Shown: in pieces, positions 8,872-16,630 of the stretch
How positions within the stretch are numbered: the first letter of the stretch is position 1
Layout of the letters: every line of letters begins with the position of its first letter
Assembly: GCA_947177685.1 (NCBI GenBank)
Contig: CAMWVE010000006.1
Span: forward strand, 1-64,000
Reading direction: 5' to 3'
Length of the DNA stretch: 64,000 nucleotides
DNA from: an uncultured Porphyromonadaceae bacterium
GTDB lineage: Bacteria > Bacteroidota > Bacteroidia > Bacteroidales > Muribaculaceae
Program-made: the position numbers and the translations under genes
The notes under the pieces: generated by a model
Told to the model about the DNA's origin: nothing
Databases searched by the model: none
What the model saw: the letters and a program-made list of their open reading frames with translations, nothing else

Positions 8872-11059
8872 TGCTAACTCCATTTATTGATTTCAGTTTG
8901 TCAATCACGCGCTTTAGAGCCGCGTCGTCAGTGGAGCATACAACCACATAGCCCTGAAACAGCGAGCCGCACGAGTCCACGGAAATATTGCGCAGAGTGA
9001 TTGATTTTTCTTTGTTTATGATTGATGTGATGTTTGTTACGATTCCAATATCGTCACGCCCTACAATCGTGATCATGGAGATTTTGTGATCACCTTTGCC
9101 CGACCATTTGACCGGGATGAGTCGATAGGGATATTTGTTTTTGATATGCTGCGCGTTGGGGCAGTTTTCGCGGTGAATGTTAATGGATCCGTCAGCTGAG
9201 ATGAAGCCGAAAACTTTGTCGCCATAGCCGGGATTGCAGCATCGCGAGAACTTGTAGTTGAGTCCTTTTACCTCGTTGTTGCCAATAATAAGCACATCCG
9301 ATGTCGCCTCGGCATCATCTGCCGGAGTGTGGAATGTGTATTCATCGGCAGAACGGGTTTCCTGCACCTGTGCCGATGCCTGTTGCGACATTTCCATGTA
9401 GCTGTCAATCACCTGATTTACATCGAGCTGATTGTCGGAGATGGCGAGATAGAAGTCTGTTACGGTCTTGTAGCCGAGTTTCTTTATAAGCTTCATCAGC
9501 AAAGGCTCGTCAATCTCGATCTTGCGGTTTTTGAAGCGTCGCTGAAGCATCTCCTTGGCAAGGTCGGCACTCTGTTTGTTACGCTCGTTGATGGTCTGGC
9601 GAATTTTGTTACGCGCCTTCGAGGTAACCACGAAACTGAGCCAGTCAAGCTTGGGCGATTGCTGCGGTGAAGTCAGAATCTCCACGGTGTCGCCGCTCTG
9701 CAGCTTGTAGTTGATTTTCTTGTTCACGCCGTTGACCAGACCGCCGGTGCAGCTGCAACCTAACTTGGAATGAATGTGGAATGCGAAATCGAGCAACGAC
9801 GCGCCTAAAGGAAGTTTGTAAAGATCACCCTTGGGGGTGAACACGAACACCTCCTTTGAATATATATCCATCTTGAAGTTGCGGATCAGCTCGAACGGAC
9901 CTGACTCGGCAGCCTCAAGTATGTCACGGACATTGTTCATCCATGTGTCGAGGTTCCCCTCACTCTTTATTCCTTTGTATCGCCAGTGGGCAGCCAGACC
10001 TTTCTCTGCCACAAGGTCCATGCGTCGGGTGCGAATCTGCACCTCCACCCATTTCTGTTCAGGTCCGTTGACCGTGATGTGCAACGACTCGTAGCCGTTA
10101 CTTTTGGGTATGGAAATCCAGTCTTTAAGTCGGCTTGTATTAGGCACATACATGTCTGTCACTATGGAATAAGCAAGCCAACAGTCACTTTTTTCCTTTT
10201 CAGGGGGAGTGTCAATGATGATGCGTATGGCAAAAAGGTCATAGATTTTGTCTACATCGATTTTCTGCTTCTGGATTTTGTTCCAGATTGAATAAATCGA
10301 CTTGGTTCTACCTTTGATTTCAAAATTCAGTCCTGATTGCTCAAGCTTTTCACGCAGCGGCTCGATGAATTTGGCAATATATGCGTCGCGCGCCACCTTG
10401 GTTTCGTTGAGTTTATGCGCTATGTCAGTGTAGACCTGACGGTTGGTGTATTTCAGCGACATATCCTCAAGCTCCGATTTTATCGAGTAAAGACCCAGTC
10501 GGTGAGCCAGCGGAGCATACAGATAATTCGACTCGTATGCCACATCCTGCACGAACGATTCGTTGGGGTGATGATTTATGCGTCGCATCAGTGCCAGACG
10601 GTCAACAATCATGATGATTATGACACGGATGTCATCGGCAAACGTCATCAGCAAGCGGCGGAAGTTTTCGCTTTCCACGGCAGCACGGTGCGAATAAAGG
10701 GTTGACACTTTTATGAGTCCGCGCAAAAGCTTCAGGACATCCTCGCCCCACACTTCACCAATCTCGCTCTCCGACACGAACGCCTTTGCAACAAGAGGTT
10801 CCAGCAAAATGGCAATAGTCATGTTCCGGTCAGGCGAGAGCCGTTCCGATAGGATTCCGGCAGTTTCCATGTTGTGGAGCAACTGGTTTAGCCCGAACCG
10901 GTCACGCTGATAGAAACCCTGTTCTATGCCACTTTTTATCAGAGATTTAAGCCGGGCAGCATCCTCAGGTTCAGCCACCTGTGCTGTCAGCTTGTTCAGT
11001 TTCTTATATAGTTGGAGAAACGGCTGGCGTTCCTCATCCTTGAAAAATCTTTCAGCCAT
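8852..11059 (-). CDS. RelA/SpoT-family (p)ppGpp synthetase, hydrolase domain degenerate
   Basis: 735 aa with the full RSH layout: HD-type region (about 20-190), synthetase (about 220-340), TGS (about 385-450), helical/zinc-finger part with the RCCNPGYGD motif, and a C-terminal ACT domain. The hydrolase signature is lost: where active enzymes have LLHDVIED this protein has LLEPLVAK around residues 85-92. The synthetase loop is RLKD at 310-313 followed by PKSNGYESLH, so synthesis is probably intact; RXKD rather than EXDD is usually found in bifunctional enzymes. It is therefore likely a synthetase-dominant RSH, with a second hydrolase-bearing RSH elsewhere. It is 18 nt downstream of the AI-2E-type gene. 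Confidence 0.9.
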   Translation of the reverse strand: MAERFFKDEERQPFLQLYKKLNKLTAQVAEPEDAARLKSLIKSGIEQGFYQRDRFGLNQLLHNMETAGILSERLSPDRNMTIAILLEPLVAKAFVSESEIGEVWGEDVLKLLRGLIKVSTLYSHRAAVESENFRRLLMTFADDIRVIIIMIVDRLALMRRINHHPNESFVQDVAYESNYLYAPLAHRLGLYSIKSELEDMSLKYTNRQVYTDIAHKLNETKVARDAYIAKFIEPLREKLEQSGLNFEIKGRTKSIYSIWNKIQKQKIDVDKIYDLFAIRIIIDTPPEKEKSDCWLAYSIVTDMYVPNTSRLKDWISIPKSNGYESLHITVNGPEQKWVEVQIRTRRMDLVAEKGLAAHWRYKGIKSEGNLDTWMNNVRDILEAAESGPFELIRNFKMDIYSKEVFVFTPKGDLYKLPLGASLLDFAFHIHSKLGCSCTGGLVNGVNKKINYKLQSGDTVEILTSPQQSPKLDWLSFVVTSKARNKIRQTINERNKQSADLAKEMLQRRFKNRKIEIDEPLLMKLIKKLGYKTVTDFYLAISDNQLDVNQVIDSYMEMSQQASAQVQETRSADEYTFHTPADDAEATSDVLIIGNNEVKGLNYKFSRCCNPGYGDKVFGFISADGSINIHRENCPNAQHIKNKYPYRLIPVKWSGKGDHKISMITIVGRDDIGIVTNITSIINKEKSITLRNISVDSCGSLFQGYVVVCSTDDAALKRVIDKLKSINGVSNVQKSS

Positions 11060-11077
11060 AGTATAAGTAAAAATAGG

Positions 11078-12169
11078 TCATTCTCTCGCCTGTTTCAGTC
11101 GTTCCCGCTCGCGTTTTTGCAGGAATTTGGCGTAATAGTCTATCAATAATGTTGTGGCAGGAAGCGCGATAATCAGCCCGATAATGCCGAGCAGCGTTCC
11201 CCACACCGATATTGAAAGCAGTATGATTGCAGGATTCAGTCCCATTGCCTTTCCCATGATTTTCGGTGTCAGGAAAAGGTCGGCGATTGCCTGAACCACA
11301 GCATATACTGCCATACACTCCCACCATATAGTCCAGAAATCCATATGCTCGTCAACAGAGTAGACAAGGCAGAGCAATGTCACCGGAACTATGGTGATAA
11401 ACTGCATGTAAGGTATCATGAACAGCACCCCTATGGTCAGTCCTATCAAAACTGCCAGCGGGATGCCCACAAGGGAGAAGCCGATGCTGTAAAGAATAGC
11501 CACAATGAAGGCTATCAGTGCCTGACCGCGGAAATAATGGTTCATGGAGTCCTTAACGGCGTTTCCCAGCGAGAACACATGCTTGCGATAGAGAACCGGC
11601 ACGAGCGAACGGAATCCGCGCACCAGATAGTCGTAGTCAATCATGATAAAGACCACATATATTAATGTGAGGAACCAGTCGAGAATATATAGCACGATGT
11701 TGACCGAGCTTGACACCACATGCCACGACCCGTTTATCAGTTTCATGTAATCCTGATTGGTGAATTGCGAAGCAATCTCCTCAAAATTTATATTGTCACG
11801 CAGCAGACTGTGGATTTCAGCCGGCAAAAACGGCGTTGACACATCGCTTGTGGCATATTGCTTGAGCAAAACGCCCACCTGCGACATCTCCTTTATCAGG
11901 GAAGGTACCATGAAGTAGGAAATGATACAAAGCATCGTGGTAATCTCGAACAGCGTGACAAACACCGCAATAACACGTCCGCGCAGATGCAGCATTGCAC
12001 GGTTATATTGCACAACCGGCTCGAGGATGTAAGCTATGAGCCAGCCCACAAGAAACGGCAGCAACACATCTTTCAGCACATCGATCAGCACTATGACAAG
12101 CACAATCACACCACCCGTTATCAGCAGGCGTATGACTTTGTCAAACGTAAACGGCTTCGACATCAGCAT
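11078..12169 (-). CDS. AI-2E family transporter (PerM/YdiK type)
   Basis: 363 aa, inner membrane. The family order is visible: two N-terminal helices (LITGGVIVLVIVLIDVLKDVLLPFLVGWLIAY is the first pair), a soluble middle region, a helix cluster, and the conserved C-terminal block KIMGKAMGLNPAIILLSISVWG with GLIIALPATTLLIDYY. Members include AI-2 exporters and Na+/H+ antiporters; the substrate here is unknown. It is the first gene of the minus-strand run toward the RSH, lipoprotein, BASS and Crp/Fnr genes. ATG at 12163 is an alternative start. Confidence 0.85.
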   Translation of the reverse strand: MLMSKPFTFDKVIRLLITGGVIVLVIVLIDVLKDVLLPFLVGWLIAYILEPVVQYNRAMLHLRGRVIAVFVTLFEITTMLCIISYFMVPSLIKEMSQVGVLLKQYATSDVSTPFLPAEIHSLLRDNINFEEIASQFTNQDYMKLINGSWHVVSSSVNIVLYILDWFLTLIYVVFIMIDYDYLVRGFRSLVPVLYRKHVFSLGNAVKDSMNHYFRGQALIAFIVAILYSIGFSLVGIPLAVLIGLTIGVLFMIPYMQFITIVPVTLLCLVYSVDEHMDFWTIWWECMAVYAVVQAIADLFLTPKIMGKAMGLNPAIILLSISVWGTLLGIIGLIIALPATTLLIDYYAKFLQKRERERLKQARE

Positions 12170-12242
12170 AATTCAATCGCTTTAATCAGTTCATAAATCC
12201 GGCAACATGAACCCACATTATCCGTGAAGTTAAAAGTAACTA

Positions 12243-12250
12243 CAAATTTA
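12243..12250 (-). promoter_or_regulatory. Possible -7 box for the AI-2E/RSH run
   Basis: Minus-strand TAAATTTG (TAnnTTTG form) stands 74 bp before the AI-2E-type start, in an AT-rich divergent intergenic region. No good TTG partner is seen. Confidence 0.35.
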
Positions 12251-12283
12251 ACATAAATATTTCAATATATAAAACGTTTTTAC

Positions 12284-12291
12284 TAAATTTG
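12284..12291 (+). promoter_or_regulatory. Possible -7 box for the MFS gene
   Basis: Plus-strand TAAATTTG fits TAnnTTTG and lies 68 bp before the MFS start. The TTG element is not obvious. With the box at 12243 it forms a divergent promoter pair. Confidence 0.4.
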
Positions 12292-12359
12292 CAAATTAAA
12301 TTATCGCATTTCATTACTGACTGACTTTTGAATTCACTCATTTTAAACCATATCGTATA

Positions 12360-14063
12360 ATGCAAACAACTGCCGTACACCAGAATTTGAATGACAAAGC
12401 ATGGGCACGCTGGACCGCACTGGGTCTGCTCGCTTTCGCCATGTTCTGTTCATACATTTTCATGGACATCCTCTCGCCCATCAAGGACTTGCTACAGTCA
12501 ACCCGCGGGTGGGATTCCACAGCTTTCGGTACCATGCAAGGTTCCGAAACATTCCTCAATGTGTTTATTTTCTTCCTGATTTTCGCAGGCATCATCCTCG
12601 ATAAGATGGGGGTGCGCTTCACAGCTGTCCTTTCAGGAGCGGTGATGCTGATCGGTGCCGTAATCAACTGGTATGCGCTGACTGACAGCTTCATAGACAG
12701 TCCGCTCGACGTGTGGTTCACCAACCACCTCAACTACATACCCGGATTTCAGGAACTCGGCATAGCGCCTTTCTACAAAGGGATGCCGGCATCAGCCAAA
12801 TTCTCAGCCGTAGGATTCATGATTTTCGGTTGCGGTGTGGAAATGGCAGGTATCACCGTCAGCCGCGGTATCGTCAAATGGTTTCAGGGTCGTGAAATGG
12901 CGCTTGCCATGGGCTCTGAAATGGCACTTGCCCGCCTTGGCGTAGCCACCTGTATGATTTTCTCACCCATGTTTGCGGAACTCGGCGGTGTCATCGACGT
13001 TTCACGCTCAGTTGCATTCGGCGTTGTTCTGTTGATGATAGCCCTGATGATGTTCATCGTCTACTTCTTCATGGACCGCAAGCTCGACAAGCAGACAAAC
13101 ATTAAGGAAGAAGGCGACGAACCGTTCCAGCTCAAGGATCTCGGTAAAATTCTGTCAAGCAGCGGCTTCTGGCTTGTGGCACTCCTTTGTGTGCTTTATT
13201 ATTCAGCCATCTTCCCCTTCCAGAAATACGCCGTCAACATGCTCCAGTGTAACCTCTCCTTCACTGACGTTCCGGCTGATTCCTTCTGGGCTTCGAACAC
13301 AGTCACCGTCATTCAGTACATGATCATGATTGTGGTTGCCGCAGCCTCATTCGCGAGCAACTTCTCCAAGAAAAAAGCAATCAAATATCCGATGCTCGCA
13401 CTGGCAATAGTGGCACTCGTTACCTTCTGCTACATGGGTTACATGCGTCAGTCGGCAAGTACCATCTTCGCCGTGTTCCCGCTTCTTGCAGTCGGAATCA
13501 CACCCATTCTCGGCAACTATGTCGACAATAAAGGTAAGGCAGCCTCCATGCTCGTTCTCGGTTCGTTGCTCCTTATCGCATGCCACCTTACTTTCGCATT
13601 CATCCTGCCCCAGTTCAAGCAGAGTCCTCTGGCAGGTGTGACCGTAGCTTATCTCACCATCCTTGTCCTCGGTGCATCGTTCTCGCTTGTGCCTGCATCG
13701 CTCTGGCCCAGTGTACCGAAGCTTGTCGACAAGAAAATCATCGGTTCAGCCTACGCCCTCATTTTCTGGATTCAGAACATAGGTCTGTGGCTCTTCCCGC
13801 TGCTCATCGGCAAGGTGCTTGACAACACAAATCCGCAGATTACCGAAGGTCTTGCCAACGGCACCATGACAGAAGAACAGGCTGCCATCAGCTACAACTA
13901 CACCGCGCCGCTGGTAATGCTTGCCGGACTCGGAGCAGCAGCCCTCGTACTCGGTCTTATCCTCCTGCGCATCAACAAAGTCAAGAAACTCGGTCTGGAA
14001 GAACCCAACATCAAGGAATCTACAGAAACTCTCGAAGCAGAAACAGAATCAGCCGAAATGTAA
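12360..14063 (+). CDS. Major facilitator superfamily transporter
   Basis: 567 aa with twelve or more membrane segments. The MFS loop 2-3 motif is partly seen in GIILDKMGVRFTAVLSGAVMLIG, and a larger-than-usual extracytoplasmic loop (about residues 105-150) precedes the third or fourth helix. The C-terminus has an acidic tail ending in ETEAETESAEM-like residues. The family is common in Bacteroidales and often labelled only MFS transporter; I cannot assign a substrate. It is monocistronic: a strong hairpin with a T-run follows 25 nt after the stop. Confidence 0.8.
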   Translation: MQTTAVHQNLNDKAWARWTALGLLAFAMFCSYIFMDILSPIKDLLQSTRGWDSTAFGTMQGSETFLNVFIFFLIFAGIILDKMGVRFTAVLSGAVMLIGAVINWYALTDSFIDSPLDVWFTNHLNYIPGFQELGIAPFYKGMPASAKFSAVGFMIFGCGVEMAGITVSRGIVKWFQGREMALAMGSEMALARLGVATCMIFSPMFAELGGVIDVSRSVAFGVVLLMIALMMFIVYFFMDRKLDKQTNIKEEGDEPFQLKDLGKILSSSGFWLVALLCVLYYSAIFPFQKYAVNMLQCNLSFTDVPADSFWASNTVTVIQYMIMIVVAAASFASNFSKKKAIKYPMLALAIVALVTFCYMGYMRQSASTIFAVFPLLAVGITPILGNYVDNKGKAASMLVLGSLLLIACHLTFAFILPQFKQSPLAGVTVAYLTILVLGASFSLVPASLWPSVPKLVDKKIIGSAYALIFWIQNIGLWLFPLLIGKVLDNTNPQITEGLANGTMTEEQAAISYNYTAPLVMLAGLGAAALVLGLILLRINKVKKLGLEEPNIKESTETLEAETESAEM

Positions 14064-14087
14064 CAATAGCTACATATCTAACCACAA

Positions 14088-14126
14088 GAGGGTGTGTCAA
14101 AATATGAATTTTGGCGCACCCTCTTT
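14088..14126 (+). terminator. Hairpin terminator, repeat family 1 copy A
   Basis: 16-bp arms (14088-14103 and 14108-14123) with a 4-nt loop; the two non-Watson-Crick positions read as G-U pairs in the RNA. TTT follows. It lies 25 nt after the MFS stop. The same arm sequence recurs at 47186-47221 behind gldN. Confidence 0.8.
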
Positions 14127-14246
14127 AGGTTTGTCAGAGTGAGTCAGATGCAAGGCGCTGAGGATAAGGCTGATGGGAGCATACATAAGTATGTGACCGA
14201 AGCCGTTTCCGAAAGCAACGCCGCAGATGGCTTATTATGACACACC
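14091..14246. repeat. 156-bp noncoding element with 9-bp terminal inverted repeats
   Basis: GGTGTGTCA at 14091-14099 is mirrored by TGACACACC at 14238-14246. The interior holds the terminator hairpin and about 110 bp of noncoding sequence. No transposase is nearby. It could be a MITE-like or REP-like element, or a chance pairing. Confidence 0.35.
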
Positions 14247-14267
14247 GCCATGTTTCATTTCACTTTT

Positions 14268-14378
14268 TCATTTCTTTGCTTTCCTTTCCTGATATTTCTT
14301 ATATTCTCGTCCCCCGAAATAACCACCGATGATTCCGGCGACTATCGGCAGGAGATAGATCCAAAACTGCATCTTCAT
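14268..14378 (-). CDS. 36-residue single-pass membrane protein
   Basis: ATG at 14378, stop TGA at 14270-14268, 36 residues. It begins MKMQFWIYLLPIVAG, continues with a glycine-rich hydrophobic stretch (IIGGYFGG), then a strongly basic tail (REYKKYQERKAKK). The one helix of about 18-20 residues with a positive C-terminal tail predicts an N-out, C-in inner-membrane microprotein. Codons look normal and the reading frame has no waste. No homologue is recognised with certainty, but small proteins of this build are common in Bacteroidales. No clear promoter or Shine-Dalgarno site is visible. Confidence 0.55.
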   Translation of the reverse strand: MKMQFWIYLLPIVAGIIGGYFGGREYKKYQERKAKK

Positions 14379-14561
14379 AGTCAATGTTTTTAATGTTGAT
14401 ATTTATGATGCACAAAAATACAAATAATTTCAACAAAAGCCAAACCAACACATTTTTGCCGTTCTGTCATCACCGAAACATTTGTGCGAACATGACCCAT
14501 ACCCATTAAGTCTAAAGTTGTGTTGGTGTCCGAATGACACTCACAAATCCACGGAACAACG

Positions 14562-14577
14562 TTCACAAATTTGTGAA
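14562..14577. promoter_or_regulatory. Palindromic operator of the HigBA-type locus
   Basis: TTCACAAATTTGTGAA is a perfect 16-bp palindrome. It overlaps the TTG (14571-14573) of the promoter for the toxin-antitoxin locus. A further half-site (CTCACAAAT) lies about 20 bp upstream. The position is what is expected for autorepression by the XRE-type antitoxin (inference). Confidence 0.6.
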
Positions 14578-14600
14578 TATAAAAACTTTTTATACATTTG
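14571..14600 (+). promoter_or_regulatory. Promoter of the HigBA-type locus
   Basis: TTG at 14571-14573, 19 bp, then TACATTTG at 14593-14600, a good match to the Bacteroidota form. The toxin ATG is at 14633. Confidence 0.6.
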
Positions 14601-14601
14601 C

Positions 14602-14631
14602 ATCGTAATAAGTATAATCGTAATAAGTATA
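14602..14631 (+). repeat. Perfect 15-bp tandem duplication in the TA leader
   Basis: ATCGTAATAAGTATA occurs at 14602-14616 and again, identical, at 14617-14631, ending just before the toxin start codon. It occupies nearly the whole leader between the -7 box and the ATG. Confidence 0.9.
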
Positions 14632-14632
14632 T

Positions 14633-14950
14633 ATGATAGTCGAATTTGGAAAATAGTACCTTAGAGACCTTTATAGCAAAGGTGAGTGTAACGACAAAAG
14701 GCATCGTTATAAATCTGACGTAGTCAAGCGATACATTCGTGGGATTGATTACTTTAAATGGGCTTCTTGCAAAGAAGATTTATTTCGTATCAACTCATTG
14801 AATTTCGAAGCCCTAAAGGGCAATAAAGTCGGACTATTCTCTATCAGAGTAAACAACCAATATCGAATTGAATTTTCTATAAGGGAAACTCACGAAGAAC
14901 CAATTCTTACTATCTGTAATATTGTTGAACTTTCAAACCATTATGACTGA
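14633..14950 (+). pseudogene. HigB/RelE-type toxin gene broken by amber codon 8
   Basis: Reading from ATG 14633 gives MIVEFGK, then TAG at 14654-14656, then an open frame YLRDLYSKGE through NNQYRIEFSIRE to NIVELSNHYD and TGA at 14948-14950, 105 codons in all. The whole reading is a typical HigB/RelE-type mRNA-interferase toxin: length, the YRIEF strand with the Arg, and the C-terminal HYD. There is no ATG, GTG or TTG between the TAG and the conserved core, so restart is unlikely. The stop overlaps the antitoxin start by 8 bp. Either the toxin is inactivated by a point mutation or there is a sequencing error or readthrough. Base composition is AT-rich compared with neighbours, suggesting acquisition. 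Confidence 0.75.
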
Positions 14951-15296
14951 TATGATTACATTACAAGGAGTTTCTCCGGATATGATTGCCAACAATTTGA
15001 CACCATTTCAGCCTACTCATCCCGGAGAACTCATAAAAGATGAACTCGAAGCACGACATGTTTCACAATCAAAACTTGCGGAACGTATCGGGGTCAGTCC
15101 TTCGCTATTAAATGAAATAATAAAAGGGAAGAGGGGAGTCAACACAGAAATGGCTCTTATGATTGAAGCTGCAATGGATATTCCTGCTGATTTACTGCTG
15201 AATCTGCAAAGCGCTTATAATATGCAGATGGCTAAATCTGATATCTCTTTCATGAAACGCCTCTCCTCTATCCGCAATATAGCAGCGATATTATAA
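14943..15296 (+). CDS. HigA-type XRE antitoxin
   Basis: 117 aa from ATG 14943 (ATG 14952 is an alternative). HPGELIKDELEARHVSQSKLAERIGVSPSLLNEIIKGKRG is the HigA signature followed by a helix-turn-helix (about residues 40-75). In this family the antitoxin binds the toxin and represses the shared promoter; the palindrome at 14562-14577 is the likely site. The gene is intact while the toxin reading frame upstream has a stop, so it may now act as an orphan regulator. Confidence 0.85.
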   Translation: MTDMITLQGVSPDMIANNLTPFQPTHPGELIKDELEARHVSQSKLAERIGVSPSLLNEIIKGKRGVNTEMALMIEAAMDIPADLLLNLQSAYNMQMAKSDISFMKRLSSIRNIAAIL

Positions 15297-15355
15297 GTAT
15301 ATGCAAAAGTCTTGCCTTTCCGCATAATGCCCTGACTGAGATAACCTGCGTTTGC

Positions 15356-15386
15356 AAAAAAAGCTGCACTTCAGAATCAGTGCAGC
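15356..15386 (-). terminator. Terminator of the flavin reductase gene
   Basis: Minus strand: GCTGCAC stem (15386-15380 with 15369-15363), 10-nt loop, then seven T. It lies 26 nt past the stop of the flavin reductase-like gene. Confidence 0.8.
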
Positions 15387-15411
15387 CTTCAAATTACTTT
15401 TGTAATCTATG

Positions 15412-15978
15412 TTATTTCAATGCTTTACCGGCGGAGAAAGCGTCACCCACACGTTTGCCTAAAGCAATGTAGCCGTTGTGGATAGGGTCAAAGGTAATCA
15501 GATTCATTTTCTCCACATCAGGCTTGCCGTCTGATGCCAGATATTTCTCATCTGCCACAATATTGACTATGTCGGCAATCAGATAGCATCCGGTTTCCGA
15601 TTCATAGAGTTTCTCTGCAACCTTGCACTCGAAGGTCATCGGAAAACAGTCGAACACAGGGGCATTGACATGCTCACCCCTTTCGGAACTCCATCCGGCA
15701 TGCGCCACCTTGTCATGCTGTTTCTTTCCGCTGACAAGTCCTACATAGTCAGCTCCGACAAGCGTTTCTTCCGTAGCGAAAGCCACGGTGAAAACGCCGT
15801 CGCGGTTAATATTTTCAGTGGTTGCATGTGCCCCTAATGAAATCATTATCTGTTTCATGTCCCACTGTCCGCCCCATGCCGCATTCATGGCATTAGGGGT
15901 TCCCTCGGCATCGTAAGTGCCGATAATCAATACAGGCTGCGGCAACAGCCATGCCTTAGGCGAAAAATTCTTTTTCAT
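15412..15978 (-). CDS. Flavin reductase-like domain protein
   Basis: 188 aa from ATG 15978; an in-frame ATG at 15996 adds six residues. The sequence matches the FMN-binding flavin reductase/DIM6-NTAB split-barrel family: PQPVLIIGTYDAEGTPNAMNAAWGG near the N-terminus, ISLGAHATTENI, and FTVAFATEETLVGADYVGLVSGKK. Such proteins bind FMN and reduce flavins or act in unknown redox reactions. Transcribed alone, with its own terminator. Substrate not predictable. Confidence 0.85.
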   Translation of the reverse strand: MKKNFSPKAWLLPQPVLIIGTYDAEGTPNAMNAAWGGQWDMKQIMISLGAHATTENINRDGVFTVAFATEETLVGADYVGLVSGKKQHDKVAHAGWSSERGEHVNAPVFDCFPMTFECKVAEKLYESETGCYLIADIVNIVADEKYLASDGKPDVEKMNLITFDPIHNGYIALGKRVGDAFSAGKALK

Positions 15979-16054
15979 ATCAGTTGATTTATACATTTTA
16001 TTAACGCCGGCAGGTGCATTAAGTTCACGGCAACAGATTTTCCTCTGATACGAG

Positions 16055-16085
16055 TTGGCAATGTTGAAATAGTTTATTAACTTTG
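16055..16085 (+). promoter_or_regulatory. Promoter of the DUF4199-to-GNAT run
   Basis: TTG at 16055-16057, 20 bp, TAACTTTG at 16078-16085, 23 bp before the DUF4199 start. Good Bacteroidota match. The genes that follow overlap or nearly touch for several kilobases. Confidence 0.65.
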
Positions 16086-16108
16086 CAAGGAGTTATACAG
16101 AAACTGAA

Positions 16109-16630
16109 ATGAACAACATATTTCACAGAGGAGCGGAGCATGGATTATATGTAGGCATCTACCTTATCCTGCTGTCGTGGATGATGCTGCAAGGGATTGA
16201 ATACGGATTCATGAACCTGCTGTCACTGGTGATGTTATGCTTGTTGCCGGTGATGATTTTTATCATGCTGCGCCGTACGTTTGTGCAGGAGCAAGGACAA
16301 TCATTGCTTTCAGGTCTATGGCTTGAAGGCATTGTTTCGTTCATTTGCGGCAGCATGATTTTCGCACTCGCCGCCTACGCTTATCTGCGATGGATTAATC
16401 CCCATTTCATTGTCGAGCAGGTCAGCGAGGCAATCAAGCTGTATGACCAAGTTGATGATGAACAGGCTAAGGAGGTTGTCACCGTACTCAAGCAGATTGA
16501 GAAAACGCGTGCCTACCCCACCCCGCAGCAGATTGTCCTCCAGCTCGGACTTTTCATTACCTTTGCCGGATCAATTCTGTCGCTATTGACAGCCTCGTTC
16601 CTGAAAATACGCGGTTACCGCAAAAGATGA
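16109..16630 (+). CDS. DUF4199-family membrane protein
   Basis: 173 aa with four predicted membrane helices (about 12-30, 33-53, 70-95 and 140-162) and a soluble helix between the third and fourth (EQVSEAIKLYDQVDDEQAKEVVTVLKQIEKT). This matches DUF4199, an inner-membrane family of unknown function, often encoded next to a family 2 glycosyltransferase in Bacteroidales. Its stop overlaps the next start by 4 nt, so the two are probably translated together and may act together. Confidence 0.85.
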   Translation: MNNIFHRGAEHGLYVGIYLILLSWMMLQGIEYGFMNLLSLVMLCLLPVMIFIMLRRTFVQEQGQSLLSGLWLEGIVSFICGSMIFALAAYAYLRWINPHFIVEQVSEAIKLYDQVDDEQAKEVVTVLKQIEKTRAYPTPQQIVLQLGLFITFAGSILSLLTASFLKIRGYRKR

